Part shown: one piece after another, positions 1 through 5,078 of the stretch | How positions within the stretch are numbered: the stretch's first letter is position 1 | Layout: each line of letters starts with the position of its first letter | NCBI GenBank assembly: GCA_019247255.1 | Contig: JAFAPJ010000263.1 | Coordinates: forward strand, 1 to 5,078 | Length of the DNA stretch: 5,078 bases | DNA from: Methylobacteriaceae bacterium | GTDB taxonomy: Bacteria > Pseudomonadota > Alphaproteobacteria > Rhizobiales > Beijerinckiaceae | Direction of reading: 5' to 3' | Notes under the pieces: generated by a model | Database searches by the model: none | Told to the model about the DNA's origin: nothing | The model's input: the letters and a program-made list of their open reading frames with translations, nothing else | Made by a program: the position numbers and the translations under genes

Positions 1-71
1 CCCGCGCTCATCGCCAGCTTGGCGGCGGCGGAGAGCTGTCCGTTCAGTTTTCCGACGACCAGAAGTCTCAT
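1..71 (-). CDS. flbD: FlbD flagellar transcriptional regulator, N-terminal fragment (runs off the left edge)
   Basis: Only the first 23 codons are in the window. They translate as MRLLVVGKLNGQLSAAAKLA followed by MSA. This opening matches the conserved N-terminus of FlbD, whose family starts MRLLVVG(R/K)LNGQLS. FlbD is an NtrC-family response-regulator-like activator that works with sigma-54 on late flagellar genes in Caulobacter and represses fliF there. The receiver, AAA+ and DNA-binding domains would lie beyond position 1 and cannot be checked. The start is supported by a good Shine-Dalgarno AAGGAG at 80-85, 8 nt before the ATG. It follows fliN by 33 bp and is the fourth visible gene of the fliF operon. 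The identification rests on a short but distinctive stretch and on the expected gene order. Confidence 0.9.
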   Translation of the reverse strand, partial: MRLLVVGKLNGQLSAAAKLAMSA

Positions 72-104
72 GGTCCCGTCTCCTTAAGATCCCGCGTCGG
101 CCGA

Positions 105-437
105 TCAGGCCTGCGCGTCGCCGTCCTTGATGATTTCGGTCATGGTCACGCCCAGGCGTTCGTCGACGACGACCACCTCGCCGCGCGCGACCAGCCGGTC
201 GTTGACCAGGATGTCGATCGCCTCGCCGACCTTGCGGTCGCGCTCGAGCAGCGAGCCAGGCCCGAGCCGCAGGAGCTCGGCCACCGGCATGCGCGAATGG
301 CCGAGCACGGCCGAGAGCGTGACCGGCACGTCGAGGATCTGGTCAAGATCGGCCGGCGCGCCGCGTCCGGCCTCCGAGCCCGCGAAATCGACGTCGTCGC
401 TCGCGTCGAGCTTGGGAAGGGGAAGATCGTCGCTCAT
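105..437 (-). CDS. fliN: Flagellar motor switch protein FliN
   Basis: FliN forms most of the cytoplasmic C ring with FliM and FliG, binds FliH, and takes part in switching and in docking of the export apparatus. The 110-residue product has an acidic, variable N-terminal tail (about 1-30) and one SpoA/FliN C-terminal domain (about 35-105). Its signatures are LDVPVTLSAVLG (35-46), SRMPVAELLRLGPGS (48-62), RKVGEAIDILVN (68-79) and RLVARGEVVVVDERLGVTMT (81-100), ending EIIK. The length is normal for an alphaproteobacterial FliN. It starts 12 bp after the fliH stop with only a weak ribosome-binding site (GGAC region), which suggests translational coupling. Residue 66 is Arg (ERDRK) where I recall a hydrophobic residue in most homologues (ELDRK). 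Confidence 0.97.
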   Translation of the reverse strand: MSDDLPLPKLDASDDVDFAGSEAGRGAPADLDQILDVPVTLSAVLGHSRMPVAELLRLGPGSLLERDRKVGEAIDILVNDRLVARGEVVVVDERLGVTMTEIIKDGDAQA

Positions 438-449
438 GCCGTTCGTCCG

Positions 450-1085
450 TTATGTCTCAGAGGCCGCCCGCGGATCGAAGCCCGCGAGGGCCGCCTCGAT
501 CGCGGCCGCGACCGCGCGCCGATCCCGCAGCACGCCGCCGTCGGCCCATTCGAGCCGGGCGTCGCCGGGAGCCGTCTCATCGTCCCCGAGCACGATCACC
601 CGACCCTCGAAGCCGCTCTCGCGCGCCATGCGGCGCAGGAGCTCGTCGGTGCCGTCCACGAGCTCGGGCGCGACCCGCACCGCGAGATGAGGCACGCCGC
701 GCAGATGCCGGAAGGCCTGCAGCGCCGCCGCCTCGACCGAGGCCATGGGATCAGCCGCGATCACGCGCCCCGCGAGCCGTTCGGCGGCGAACCGGAAGAA
801 GGCGAGCGCTTCAGCCTCGAGCCCGGCGATGCGGCCCTCGATGCCGGCGAGCGCCGTCTGGACGCCGGAGGGCAGCGTGCCGAGCGCCTCCGCGACCCGT
901 CGGGCCGTCTCGGCTTCCGCCGCGCGGCGGCCCTCCTCGAACCCGCGCGCGTAGCCGGCGCGGTCCGCGGCCGCCAGCGCGGCTTCGGCCGCCTCGGCCT
1001 TGGCCCGCAGTTCCTCGGCGGACGGTCCGCGCAGATCCGTCCCGAACAGGAAGGGGCGGGCGCCGGCAGAGGCCGCGGCCATCAT
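450..1085 (-). CDS. fliH: FliH/FlbE-type flagellar export ATPase regulator
   Basis: FliH binds the export ATPase FliI, holds it inactive and brings it to the C ring (through FliN) and the export gate. The 211-residue product shows the family layout. A short N-terminal motif FLFGTDLR (12-19) is followed by an Ala/Glu-rich helical region (22-66) containing GxxxGxxxG as GYARGFEEG (44-52), typical of FliH. A C-terminal domain (about 95-203) ends with RVIVLGDDE, GDARLEWADGG (174-184) and a helix AVAAAIEAAL. The start overlaps the fliF stop in an ATGA arrangement (4 bp), so the genes are translationally coupled. There are two consecutive ATGs. A GGAGG (1087-1091) lies only 1 nt from the first (1085) but 4 nt from the second (1082), so the second may be the real start. 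In Caulobacter this gene is flbE. The family is divergent, but the placement before fliN makes the call secure. Confidence 0.93.
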   Translation of the reverse strand: MMAAASAGARPFLFGTDLRGPSAEELRAKAEAAEAALAAADRAGYARGFEEGRRAAEAETARRVAEALGTLPSGVQTALAGIEGRIAGLEAEALAFFRFAAERLAGRVIAADPMASVEAAALQAFRHLRGVPHLAVRVAPELVDGTDELLRRMARESGFEGRVIVLGDDETAPGDARLEWADGGVLRDRRAVAAAIEAALAGFDPRAASET

Positions 1086-2710
1086 CCCTCCGTCATCCAG
1101 CCGCGCAGCACGGCCGCGGCCTTCTTGGGATTGTCGCGGGCGAGTTCGGCGAGCTGCGCCACCTGGCTGGCCTCCGCCTTGGCGATGAGGTCGGCGCGCG
1201 CCGCGGATTCGTCGCCGCCTGCGGGTGGCGGTGCCTCGAGCGCGCCGCCACCGGCCGCGAGCGCCAGCGCCTGGGGCGGACCGGCGAGCGCGAGCCCCTC
1301 CGCACCCTCCGCGCCTTCCAGCATGCGCTTGACCATCGGGCGCACGACCAGGAGCAGCACGATGATGGTCAGGAGCGAGACGATGCCGAGCTCGATGAAG
1401 CGCAGGACGTCCTCGCGGCTCGGATTGAGGAGCGAGGCGAGGAGCGAGGGCTTCTCGGCTTCCGCGATCGCGGCCGGAACCTCGGCCAGCGGCAGGTTCA
1501 CGACCTCGACCTGATCGCCCCGCGCCCGGTCGAAGCCGACCGCCGTGCGCACGAGCGCCGCGATCCGATCGAGGTCCTCCTTGGAGCGCGGCTGATAGGT
1601 CGGCTCCCCGCCGCCGGCCGGCTTCGTCCAGGTCCCGTCGACCAGGACCGCGACCGAGACCCGCTTCAGGCGCCCCGCCTCCTGGACCTCCGTCCGGGTC
1701 GTGCGGGAGATCTCGTAGTTGACGACCTCCTCGGTCTTGTTCGCGTTGTCGCGCGCGGCCGGGGGGTTCGCGTTTTGCTGCGCGCCCGGCAGCTCGTTCG
1801 CGACCGTGACCTGGCCCTCGTTGTTCTGGGTCGACGAGCTCTCGCCCCGGGTCTGCGTCGAGCGCACGACGCGGCTCTCGGGGTCGAAGCTCTCCTGCCG
1901 GCTCTCGACGCGGGCGAGGTCGAGCTCGGCCGAGACCTGCACACGGGTGCGACCCTGGCCGACGATCCCGGCGACGAGCTCCTCGACTTGACCCCGAAGC
2001 CGACGCTCGAGCGCGGCCCGGCGGTCGCCCGCGGCCGCCATGCTGAGCCCGCCGGCCTCGCCCGCGCCCGAGCCGTCCGCGAGGAGGCGTCCGCGCTCGT
2101 CGACGATCGAGATGCGGTCCGGGGCGAGCCCCTCGACCGCGGAGGCGACGAGGTGCCGGACCGCCTGGACCTGCTCGGCCCCGAGCTCGCCTCGGAGCTT
2201 CAGCACGATCGAGGCGCGCGGCGCCTCGCGGTCACGCTCGAAGAGGCGGCGCTCGGGAAGCGCGAGATGGACGCGGGCGGCCTGCACCCTGCCGATCGTT
2301 CGGATGGTGCGGGCGAGCTCGCCTTCGAGCGCGCGCAGGTGGTTGATGTTCTGGACGAAGCTCGTCGACGAGAAGGCGTCGCCCTTATCGAAGATCTCGT
2401 AGCCGACGCCGCCGCCCGACGGCAGGCCCTTGCCGGCGAGCTCCATGCGGACCTTGGCGACGTCCGTCTTCGGGATGAGCAGCGTCTGGCCGTCGTCGCG
2501 CGTCTCGTAGCGAATAGCGCGCGCGTCGAGCTCGCGCGTGATGGCGCTCGTATCTCCCGAGGAGAGCTCGGAGAAGAGCACGCCCATGGAGGGCTGAGTG
2601 ACGCGGGCGATGACGAGCGCGAAGAACCCGAGCAGCGCGAGCGTCACGCCGCCCATGGCGGCGAGGCGCGCCGGGCCGAATTTCGTCAGAACCTGGAGAA
2701 CGGCGTTCAC
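1082..2710 (-). CDS. fliF: Flagellar MS-ring protein FliF
   Basis: FliF is the inner-membrane MS ring on which the basal body, rotor and export gate assemble. The 542-residue product has the full family architecture. It has a first membrane helix (about 16-37) and a periplasmic ring-building YscJ/FliF region containing GLPSGGGVGYEIFDKGDAF (95-113), FVQNINHLRALEGELARTI (118-136), ARVHLALPER (145-154) and HLVASAVEGLAPDRISIVDE (186-205). A variable, Gln/Asn-rich loop follows (about 265-325), then the FliF C domain with NYEISRTTRT (331-340). A second membrane helix lies at about 438-457. The cytoplasmic tail ends with NPKKAAAVLRGW (527-538), the FliG-binding segment. The start is GTG at 2708-2710; the only nearby upstream ATG (2722-2724) is out of frame, and the ribosome-binding site is weak (AGG 5 nt upstream). 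It is preceded by a 123-bp non-coding region with CtrA- and ftr-like elements. Confidence 0.98.
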   Translation of the reverse strand: MNAVLQVLTKFGPARLAAMGGVTLALLGFFALVIARVTQPSMGVLFSELSSGDTSAITRELDARAIRYETRDDGQTLLIPKTDVAKVRMELAGKGLPSGGGVGYEIFDKGDAFSSTSFVQNINHLRALEGELARTIRTIGRVQAARVHLALPERRLFERDREAPRASIVLKLRGELGAEQVQAVRHLVASAVEGLAPDRISIVDERGRLLADGSGAGEAGGLSMAAAGDRRAALERRLRGQVEELVAGIVGQGRTRVQVSAELDLARVESRQESFDPESRVVRSTQTRGESSSTQNNEGQVTVANELPGAQQNANPPAARDNANKTEEVVNYEISRTTRTEVQEAGRLKRVSVAVLVDGTWTKPAGGGEPTYQPRSKEDLDRIAALVRTAVGFDRARGDQVEVVNLPLAEVPAAIAEAEKPSLLASLLNPSREDVLRFIELGIVSLLTIIVLLLVVRPMVKRMLEGAEGAEGLALAGPPQALALAAGGGALEAPPPAGGDESAARADLIAKAEASQVAQLAELARDNPKKAAAVLRGWMTEG

Positions 2711-2772
2711 GACGGCCTGGACATCCCGCTGGCGGCTGCAGGGCCGCTCGGCAGGAATTTCCGGGTTCGTGG

Positions 2773-2787
2773 TTAGCGCTTGGTTAA
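2773..2787 (-). promoter_or_regulatory. CtrA-box-like element upstream of fliF (TTAA-N7-CTAA)
   Basis: On the minus strand this reads TTAACCAAGCGCTAA followed by CC. It is two (T/C)TAACC half-sites 11 bp apart, one base off the established CtrA consensus TTAA-N7-TTAA. It stands in GC-rich DNA where TTAA is rare, and lies 62 bp upstream of the fliF GTG, a position suitable for a promoter. In Caulobacter fliF is a direct CtrA target. The motif and spacing are seen; CtrA binding is inferred. I could not identify convincing -35 and -10 elements. Confidence 0.62.
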
Positions 2788-2788
2788 G

Positions 2789-2811
2789 CGGCCGGCGAAA
2801 TCTGCCGGCCG
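2789..2811. promoter_or_regulatory. 8-bp perfect palindrome, ftr-like (possible FlbD site) or sciP 3' hairpin
   Basis: The arms CGGCCGGC (2789-2796) and GCCGGCCG (2804-2811) are perfectly complementary around a 7-nt spacer GAAATCT. It sits 1 bp from the CtrA-like box before fliF and 22 bp after the sciP stop. The plus strand fits the Caulobacter ftr consensus as I recall it, C-C-CGGC--AAA--GC-G, at 10 of 12 fixed positions; FlbD represses Caulobacter fliF through such a site. Alternatively it is an RNA hairpin ending the sciP transcript, but no T-tract follows it on the minus strand, so a standard intrinsic terminator is unlikely. Confidence 0.45.
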
Positions 2812-2833
2812 GCCCGCATCCGCGTCGCCCGGA

Positions 2834-3109
2834 TCACTGCCGATAGTGCTGGATCCGGGTCGTGCGCAGCCCGGCGAGGCCGTGATCGTCGATGGATTGC
2901 TGCCAGGAGAGGAATTCCTCGACGGTCAGCGTGTAGCGCTGGCACGCCTCCTCGAGGCTCAGCAGCCCGCCCCGCACCGCCGCCACGACCTCGGCCTTGC
3001 GGCGAATAACCCATCGACGCGTGTTGCTGGGCGGAAGATCAGCGATGGTCAACGGACTGCCGTCGGGCCCGATGACGTACTTCACCCGTGGACGAAGGGG
3101 CTCGCTCAT
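2834..3109 (-). CDS. sciP: SciP (DUF1153) CtrA-inhibiting cell-cycle regulator
   Basis: SciP is a small helix-turn-helix protein of Alphaproteobacteria. In Caulobacter it accumulates in G1 swarmer cells and blocks transcription from CtrA-activated promoters, including flagellar ones. The 91-residue product carries the near-invariant family core: VKYVIGPDGSPLTIADLPP (9-27), TRRWVIRRKAEVVAAVRGGL (30-49), the helix-turn-helix stretch SLEEACQRYTLTVEEFLSW (51-69) and the tail HGLAGLRTTRIQHYR (76-90). The frame is open for 30 codons upstream, but I chose the ATG at 3107-3109 because MSEPLRPRVKYVIGP matches the usual family start; the ribosome-binding site is weak. It is a lone gene between the fliK-flgD and fliF units, with 117 bp upstream that contain a dyad and a CtrA-like element, fitting control by CtrA itself. 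Confidence 0.96.
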   Translation of the reverse strand: MSEPLRPRVKYVIGPDGSPLTIADLPPSNTRRWVIRRKAEVVAAVRGGLLSLEEACQRYTLTVEEFLSWQQSIDDHGLAGLRTTRIQHYRQ

Positions 3110-3157
3110 CTGACGCTCACGCACGCATACGCTGACTTGAGAGCAAGCGTAGGCCCC

Positions 3158-3182
3158 CGCGTTTAAGATTTGCTGAAACGCG
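3158..3182. promoter_or_regulatory. 25-bp dyad enclosing a CtrA-like TTCA-N7-TTAA, upstream of sciP
   Basis: Perfect 7-bp arms CGCGTTT (3158-3164) and AAACGCG (3176-3182) flank an 11-bp spacer. The symmetry continues inward with one mismatch, giving 9 of 10 pairs around a 5-nt centre. On the minus strand TTCAGCAAATCTTAA (3177 to 3163) is one base from the CtrA consensus TTAA-N7-TTAA. The element is 48 bp upstream of the sciP ATG and 44 bp downstream of the flgD stop. It may be an operator for sciP or a hairpin at the end of the fliK-flgD mRNA; no T-run follows, so it is not a canonical terminator. Confidence 0.5.
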
Positions 3183-3226
3183 TCACGCAAGTGCCGCATT
3201 TCCGACGCTCCGGCTGGAAGGACGAG

Positions 3227-3916
3227 TCAGTTGCTGCCGATCGACTTGACCGAGGCGAGCGGCACGGTCGCGCCGGCGACGGTCAGGACCGGGGCAGCGC
3301 CCGAGACGTCGACGGCCGTGACCTTGCCGGAAAGCTCCGTTGAGACCGCGACCGGCTGCCCGGCCGTGTCCGTCGCCGAGACCGAGATCGTGTAGGTCCC
3401 GCTCGGCTGGACGGCGCCGCTCGCGTCCTTGCCGTCCCATTTGAACGTTTGCGCGCCGGCCGTAAGCGCCGCCTGCCGCGTCGCCACGATCGCCCCCGCG
3501 CTGTTCTTGATGGTGAGGCTGGCTTTCGGGGCGGCCCGCGGCGACGTGAGCGTCCAGCTCGCGGCGCCGTTGGCGAGCGAGGCGGAGGCGCCGTCAGCCG
3601 TGACGTCGAGGCCGACATAGCTCGCCGCGTTCGCGGTCGAGGTCGTCTTCACGGCCGACAGGATCGAGGTCAGCTGGTCGTTCGTCTTGAGCTGCTGCTC
3701 GACCGACGCGAACTGGACGAGCTGCTGGGTGAACTGGTTGGTGTCGAGCGGGTCGAGCGGGCTCTGGTTCTTCAGCTGCGTCGTGAGAAGCTGCAGAAAC
3801 TGGTCGAAATTCCCCGCGATCTCCGTCCGGCTCGGGGCCGCGGCGCCTGCCGCGGCCTGGGCGGTGGTGCCGGTCGAGCCCGAGGTGAGGGACGAAGGGT
3901 TCGTGATCGTCGCCAT
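3227..3916 (-). CDS. flgD: Flagellar hook assembly (hook cap) protein FlgD
   Basis: FlgD is exported through the flagellar type III system and forms the temporary cap under which the hook protein FlgE polymerises. The 229-residue product begins with a flexible Ser/Thr/Ala-rich segment (1-30). Next comes the diagnostic FlgD N-terminal region, FDQFLQLLTTQLKNQSPLDP (37-56) and TNQFTQQLVQFASVEQQLKTND (59-80). A beta-rich half (about 98-225) follows, with the Ig-like signature FKWDGKDASGAVQPSGTYTISV (158-179) inside a tudor-like fold. No cleaved signal peptide is seen, as expected. The ATG at 3914-3916 is preceded by GAGG with 5 nt spacing and starts 11 bp after the fliK stop, so it is translated from the fliK message. 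It is the last gene of that unit; 117 bp of non-coding DNA separate it from sciP. Confidence 0.98.
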   Translation of the reverse strand: MATITNPSSLTSGSTGTTAQAAAGAAAPSRTEIAGNFDQFLQLLTTQLKNQSPLDPLDTNQFTQQLVQFASVEQQLKTNDQLTSILSAVKTTSTANAASYVGLDVTADGASASLANGAASWTLTSPRAAPKASLTIKNSAGAIVATRQAALTAGAQTFKWDGKDASGAVQPSGTYTISVSATDTAGQPVAVSTELSGKVTAVDVSGAAPVLTVAGATVPLASVKSIGSN

Positions 3917-3927
3917 GGGATCCTCGC

Positions 3928-5007
3928 TCAGAGGTGAAGGTCGACGCCGCCGCGGCGCGTCCAGAGAACGGTGCGCGGCTCGGCGCCGCCCAGCTGCTGA
4001 AAGGCCGCGACCGTCGGGTCGGATAGGTTCGGCTGGCGACCCTGCCCCGACCGCTCGCGATCGGAGCCGGCCTGAGGGTCGGCCTGTCCCGAGTGCGGAC
4101 CGCGCCCGCCGCCGTCCGGCGTGTCGGCGCGAAGCGAGAGCGACAGGCCCGCCTCGTTCGGCTTGAGCCCCGCCTGTTCCAGCGCACGCTGAAGGTGGAT
4201 GGCGTCGCGCTGCAGGAAGGCGAGCGTCTCGGGCCGGTCGACGACGAGCTTCGCGTCGACCCGCCCGTCCTGATCGATATCGAGCTTCACCTCGACGCGG
4301 CCGAGATCCTCGGGCGCGAGCCGGATCGCGAAGGAGCGCAGACCCTCGAGGCTGCGCATCCCGATCTCGACCGGAACGGCTCCGACCGGGAGCAATCGCT
4401 CCGACGGGGCCGCCGTGCCGGTTTCGGGGCCGGCCTGCGCCCCCGCCTCGGCGGTCCCACGGGAGGCCGCATGATCGGGCCGTTGCAGCCCCTCGAGCAG
4501 CCGCCCGAAGGCGGGCGCCTGGCCGGCGCCGTCGGACGTCGCGGGTTCGGCTGCCGCCTGCTTCTCGGGCTCGGGCCCGGCGGGCTTGCGGGAAGGTGCG
4601 GCGGTAGACGTGCTGACGTCCGACGTAGCTGACGGGGCGACGCTGGGTCCGGCGGTGCCGGTCGGCGCCGGCTGCCCCGGCCCAGGCTCCGCGGTCGTCG
4701 TAACGACCGGGGCGGCGCGCGTCGCTCCGCCCACCGGACCGGCACGCGAGGCGGACGGCGCGCCGGACTCGGTGGACGTGGTCTGTTCGGACGGCGCGGG
4801 GGCGAGCGGCACGGCAAGCGCCAGGTTCGCGAGCGGCGGACCTGCATTCGCGGAGGGCGCCGCCGCCGTCGCGTCGGGAATCCCGTCCGCCTCGCTCTCA
4901 CGATTCGGCTTCGAGCCCGCGGGCTTCTTGCCCGCCGAGGCTGGCAGATCCACCGCGTCCGTGCCGATGCTGTCCGTGGCCGTGAACGCGGCGCCCCCCG
5001 CCGGCAC
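3928..5007 (-). CDS. fliK: Flagellar hook-length control protein FliK
   Basis: FliK is a secreted ruler that measures the hook and switches export from hook to filament proteins. The 359-residue product has the typical two-part form. Residues 1 to about 210 are low complexity, rich in Ala, Pro, Ser, Thr and Gly, with no recognisable domain. Residues about 216-293 are the compact FliK C-terminal (Flg_hook) domain, recognised by FAIRLAPEDLGRVEVKLDID (226-245), RVDAKLVVDRPETLAFLQRD (249-268) and LQRALEQAGL (272-281). A Gly/Gln/Asp-rich tail follows (about 298-359). The start is the GTG at 5005-5007: GGAG (5014-5017) sits 6 nt before it, and no ATG, GTG or TTG is in frame between it and an in-frame TAA at 5074-5076. 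The start is less certain than the function. Confidence 0.94.
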   Translation of the reverse strand: MPAGGAAFTATDSIGTDAVDLPASAGKKPAGSKPNRESEADGIPDATAAAPSANAGPPLANLALAVPLAPAPSEQTTSTESGAPSASRAGPVGGATRAAPVVTTTAEPGPGQPAPTGTAGPSVAPSATSDVSTSTAAPSRKPAGPEPEKQAAAEPATSDGAGQAPAFGRLLEGLQRPDHAASRGTAEAGAQAGPETGTAAPSERLLPVGAVPVEIGMRSLEGLRSFAIRLAPEDLGRVEVKLDIDQDGRVDAKLVVDRPETLAFLQRDAIHLQRALEQAGLKPNEAGLSLSLRADTPDGGGRGPHSGQADPQAGSDRERSGQGRQPNLSDPTVAAFQQLGGAEPRTVLWTRRGGVDLHL

Positions 5008-5013
5008 GAGGCT

Positions 5014-5017
5014 CTCC
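5014..5017 (-). promoter_or_regulatory. Ribosome-binding site for fliK
   Basis: GGAG on the minus strand lies 6 nt upstream of the GTG at 5007. It is the main support for that start, since no other in-frame start codon lies upstream before the TAA at 5074-5076. Confidence 0.6.
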
Positions 5018-5051
5018 GGAGCAGCGGCCGAGGAGTTGGGCCGGCTCGATG

Positions 5052-5070
5052 CCGCGGCGGCAAGCCGCGG
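5052..5070. repeat. 7-bp inverted repeat upstream of fliK
   Basis: The arms CCGCGGC (5052-5058) and GCCGCGG (5064-5070) are perfectly complementary around a 5-nt loop. It lies in the 71-bp stretch between the fliK start and the right edge of the window, where I see no gene. It could be a hairpin in the fliK leader or the end of an upstream transcript, but there is no T-tract on either side, and short GC palindromes occur by chance in DNA this GC-rich. Confidence 0.35.
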
Positions 5071-5078
5071 AGCTTAGG

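Noticed and set aside
297..1514. A 405-codon plus-strand open frame spanning fliN, fliH and part of fliF
   Set aside because: It is Arg/Ala-rich antisense shadow coding that crosses three real gene boundaries on the other strand, with no family signature.
452..2776. A 774-codon open frame on the plus strand, antisense to fliF and fliH
   Set aside because: Its product is a run of Arg, Pro, Ala and Gly with no recognisable domain, exactly what a GC-rich gene yields on the opposite strand. The minus-strand frames carry unmistakable FliF and FliH motifs, and no convincing ribosome-binding site or neighbour supports the plus-strand frame.
2940..2946. TGGCACG-like start of a sigma-54 promoter on the plus strand
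   Set aside because: It lies inside the sciP coding region, faces away from all genes, and lacks the TTGC half at the right spacing.
3110..3199. A 30-residue N-terminal extension of sciP in the same frame
   Set aside because: Family members begin close to the VKYVIGPDGSP core. The extension has no matching conservation that I recognise, and it would run through the dyad and CtrA-like element.
3203..3206. GTCG tetramer upstream of sciP (minus strand) as a possible SciP site
   Set aside because: SciP has been reported to prefer GTCG, but a tetramer of this composition occurs very often by chance in DNA this GC-rich, so a single copy carries no information.
3224..3228. GAGTC, a possible CcrM methylation site (GANTC), at the end of flgD
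   Set aside because: Other GANTC sites occur inside genes (for example 1206-1210, 4766-4770, 4878-4882 and 4902-4906), and this one overlaps the flgD stop. Nothing ties it to regulation of sciP beyond proximity.
4287..5063. A 258-codon minus-strand frame overlapping the N-terminal half of fliK, beginning at a TTG
   Set aside because: The product is almost only Arg, Pro, Ser and Ala, the usual alternate-frame reading of GC-rich Ala/Pro-rich DNA. The fliK frame carries the conserved C-terminal domain.

Overview
This window is a compact flagellar gene block, entirely on the minus strand, from a GC-rich (about 70% by eye) alphaproteobacterium, most likely of the Hyphomicrobiales (Rhizobiales). 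The evidence is a SciP/DUF1153 cell-cycle regulator, an FlbD-type flagellar regulator and the run fliF-fliH(flbE)-fliN-flbD, all of which belong to the CtrA-controlled flagellar hierarchy known from Caulobacter and relatives. No mobile element, RNA gene or CRISPR array was seen.

Reading in the direction of transcription (high to low coordinates), there are three groups. (1) fliK (hook-length control; GTG start at 5007) and flgD (hook cap), 11 bp apart and surely co-transcribed. (2) sciP, a 91-residue single gene with about 120 bp of non-coding DNA on each side. (3) fliF (MS ring), fliH (export ATPase regulator), fliN (C ring) and the first 23 codons of flbD, which runs off the left edge. Genes in group 3 overlap or lie 12 to 33 bp apart, so this is one operon. 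fliG, which lies between fliF and fliH in Caulobacter, is absent from that position; the fliF stop overlaps the fliH start.

The genes are ordinary; the interest lies in the two intergenic regions flanking sciP. Upstream of fliF there is a CtrA-box-like TTAA-N7-CTAA, and immediately next to it a perfect 8-bp palindrome that resembles the FlbD-binding ftr element of Caulobacter flagellar promoters. Upstream of sciP there is a 25-bp dyad that encloses a second CtrA-like element, TTCA-N7-TTAA. If these are real, the locus holds a feedback circuit: CtrA turns on the basal-body operon and sciP, SciP then damps CtrA-activated promoters, and FlbD from the end of the operon acts back on fliF. This circuit is inferred from Caulobacter precedent plus sequence motifs; it is not shown by the sequence alone.
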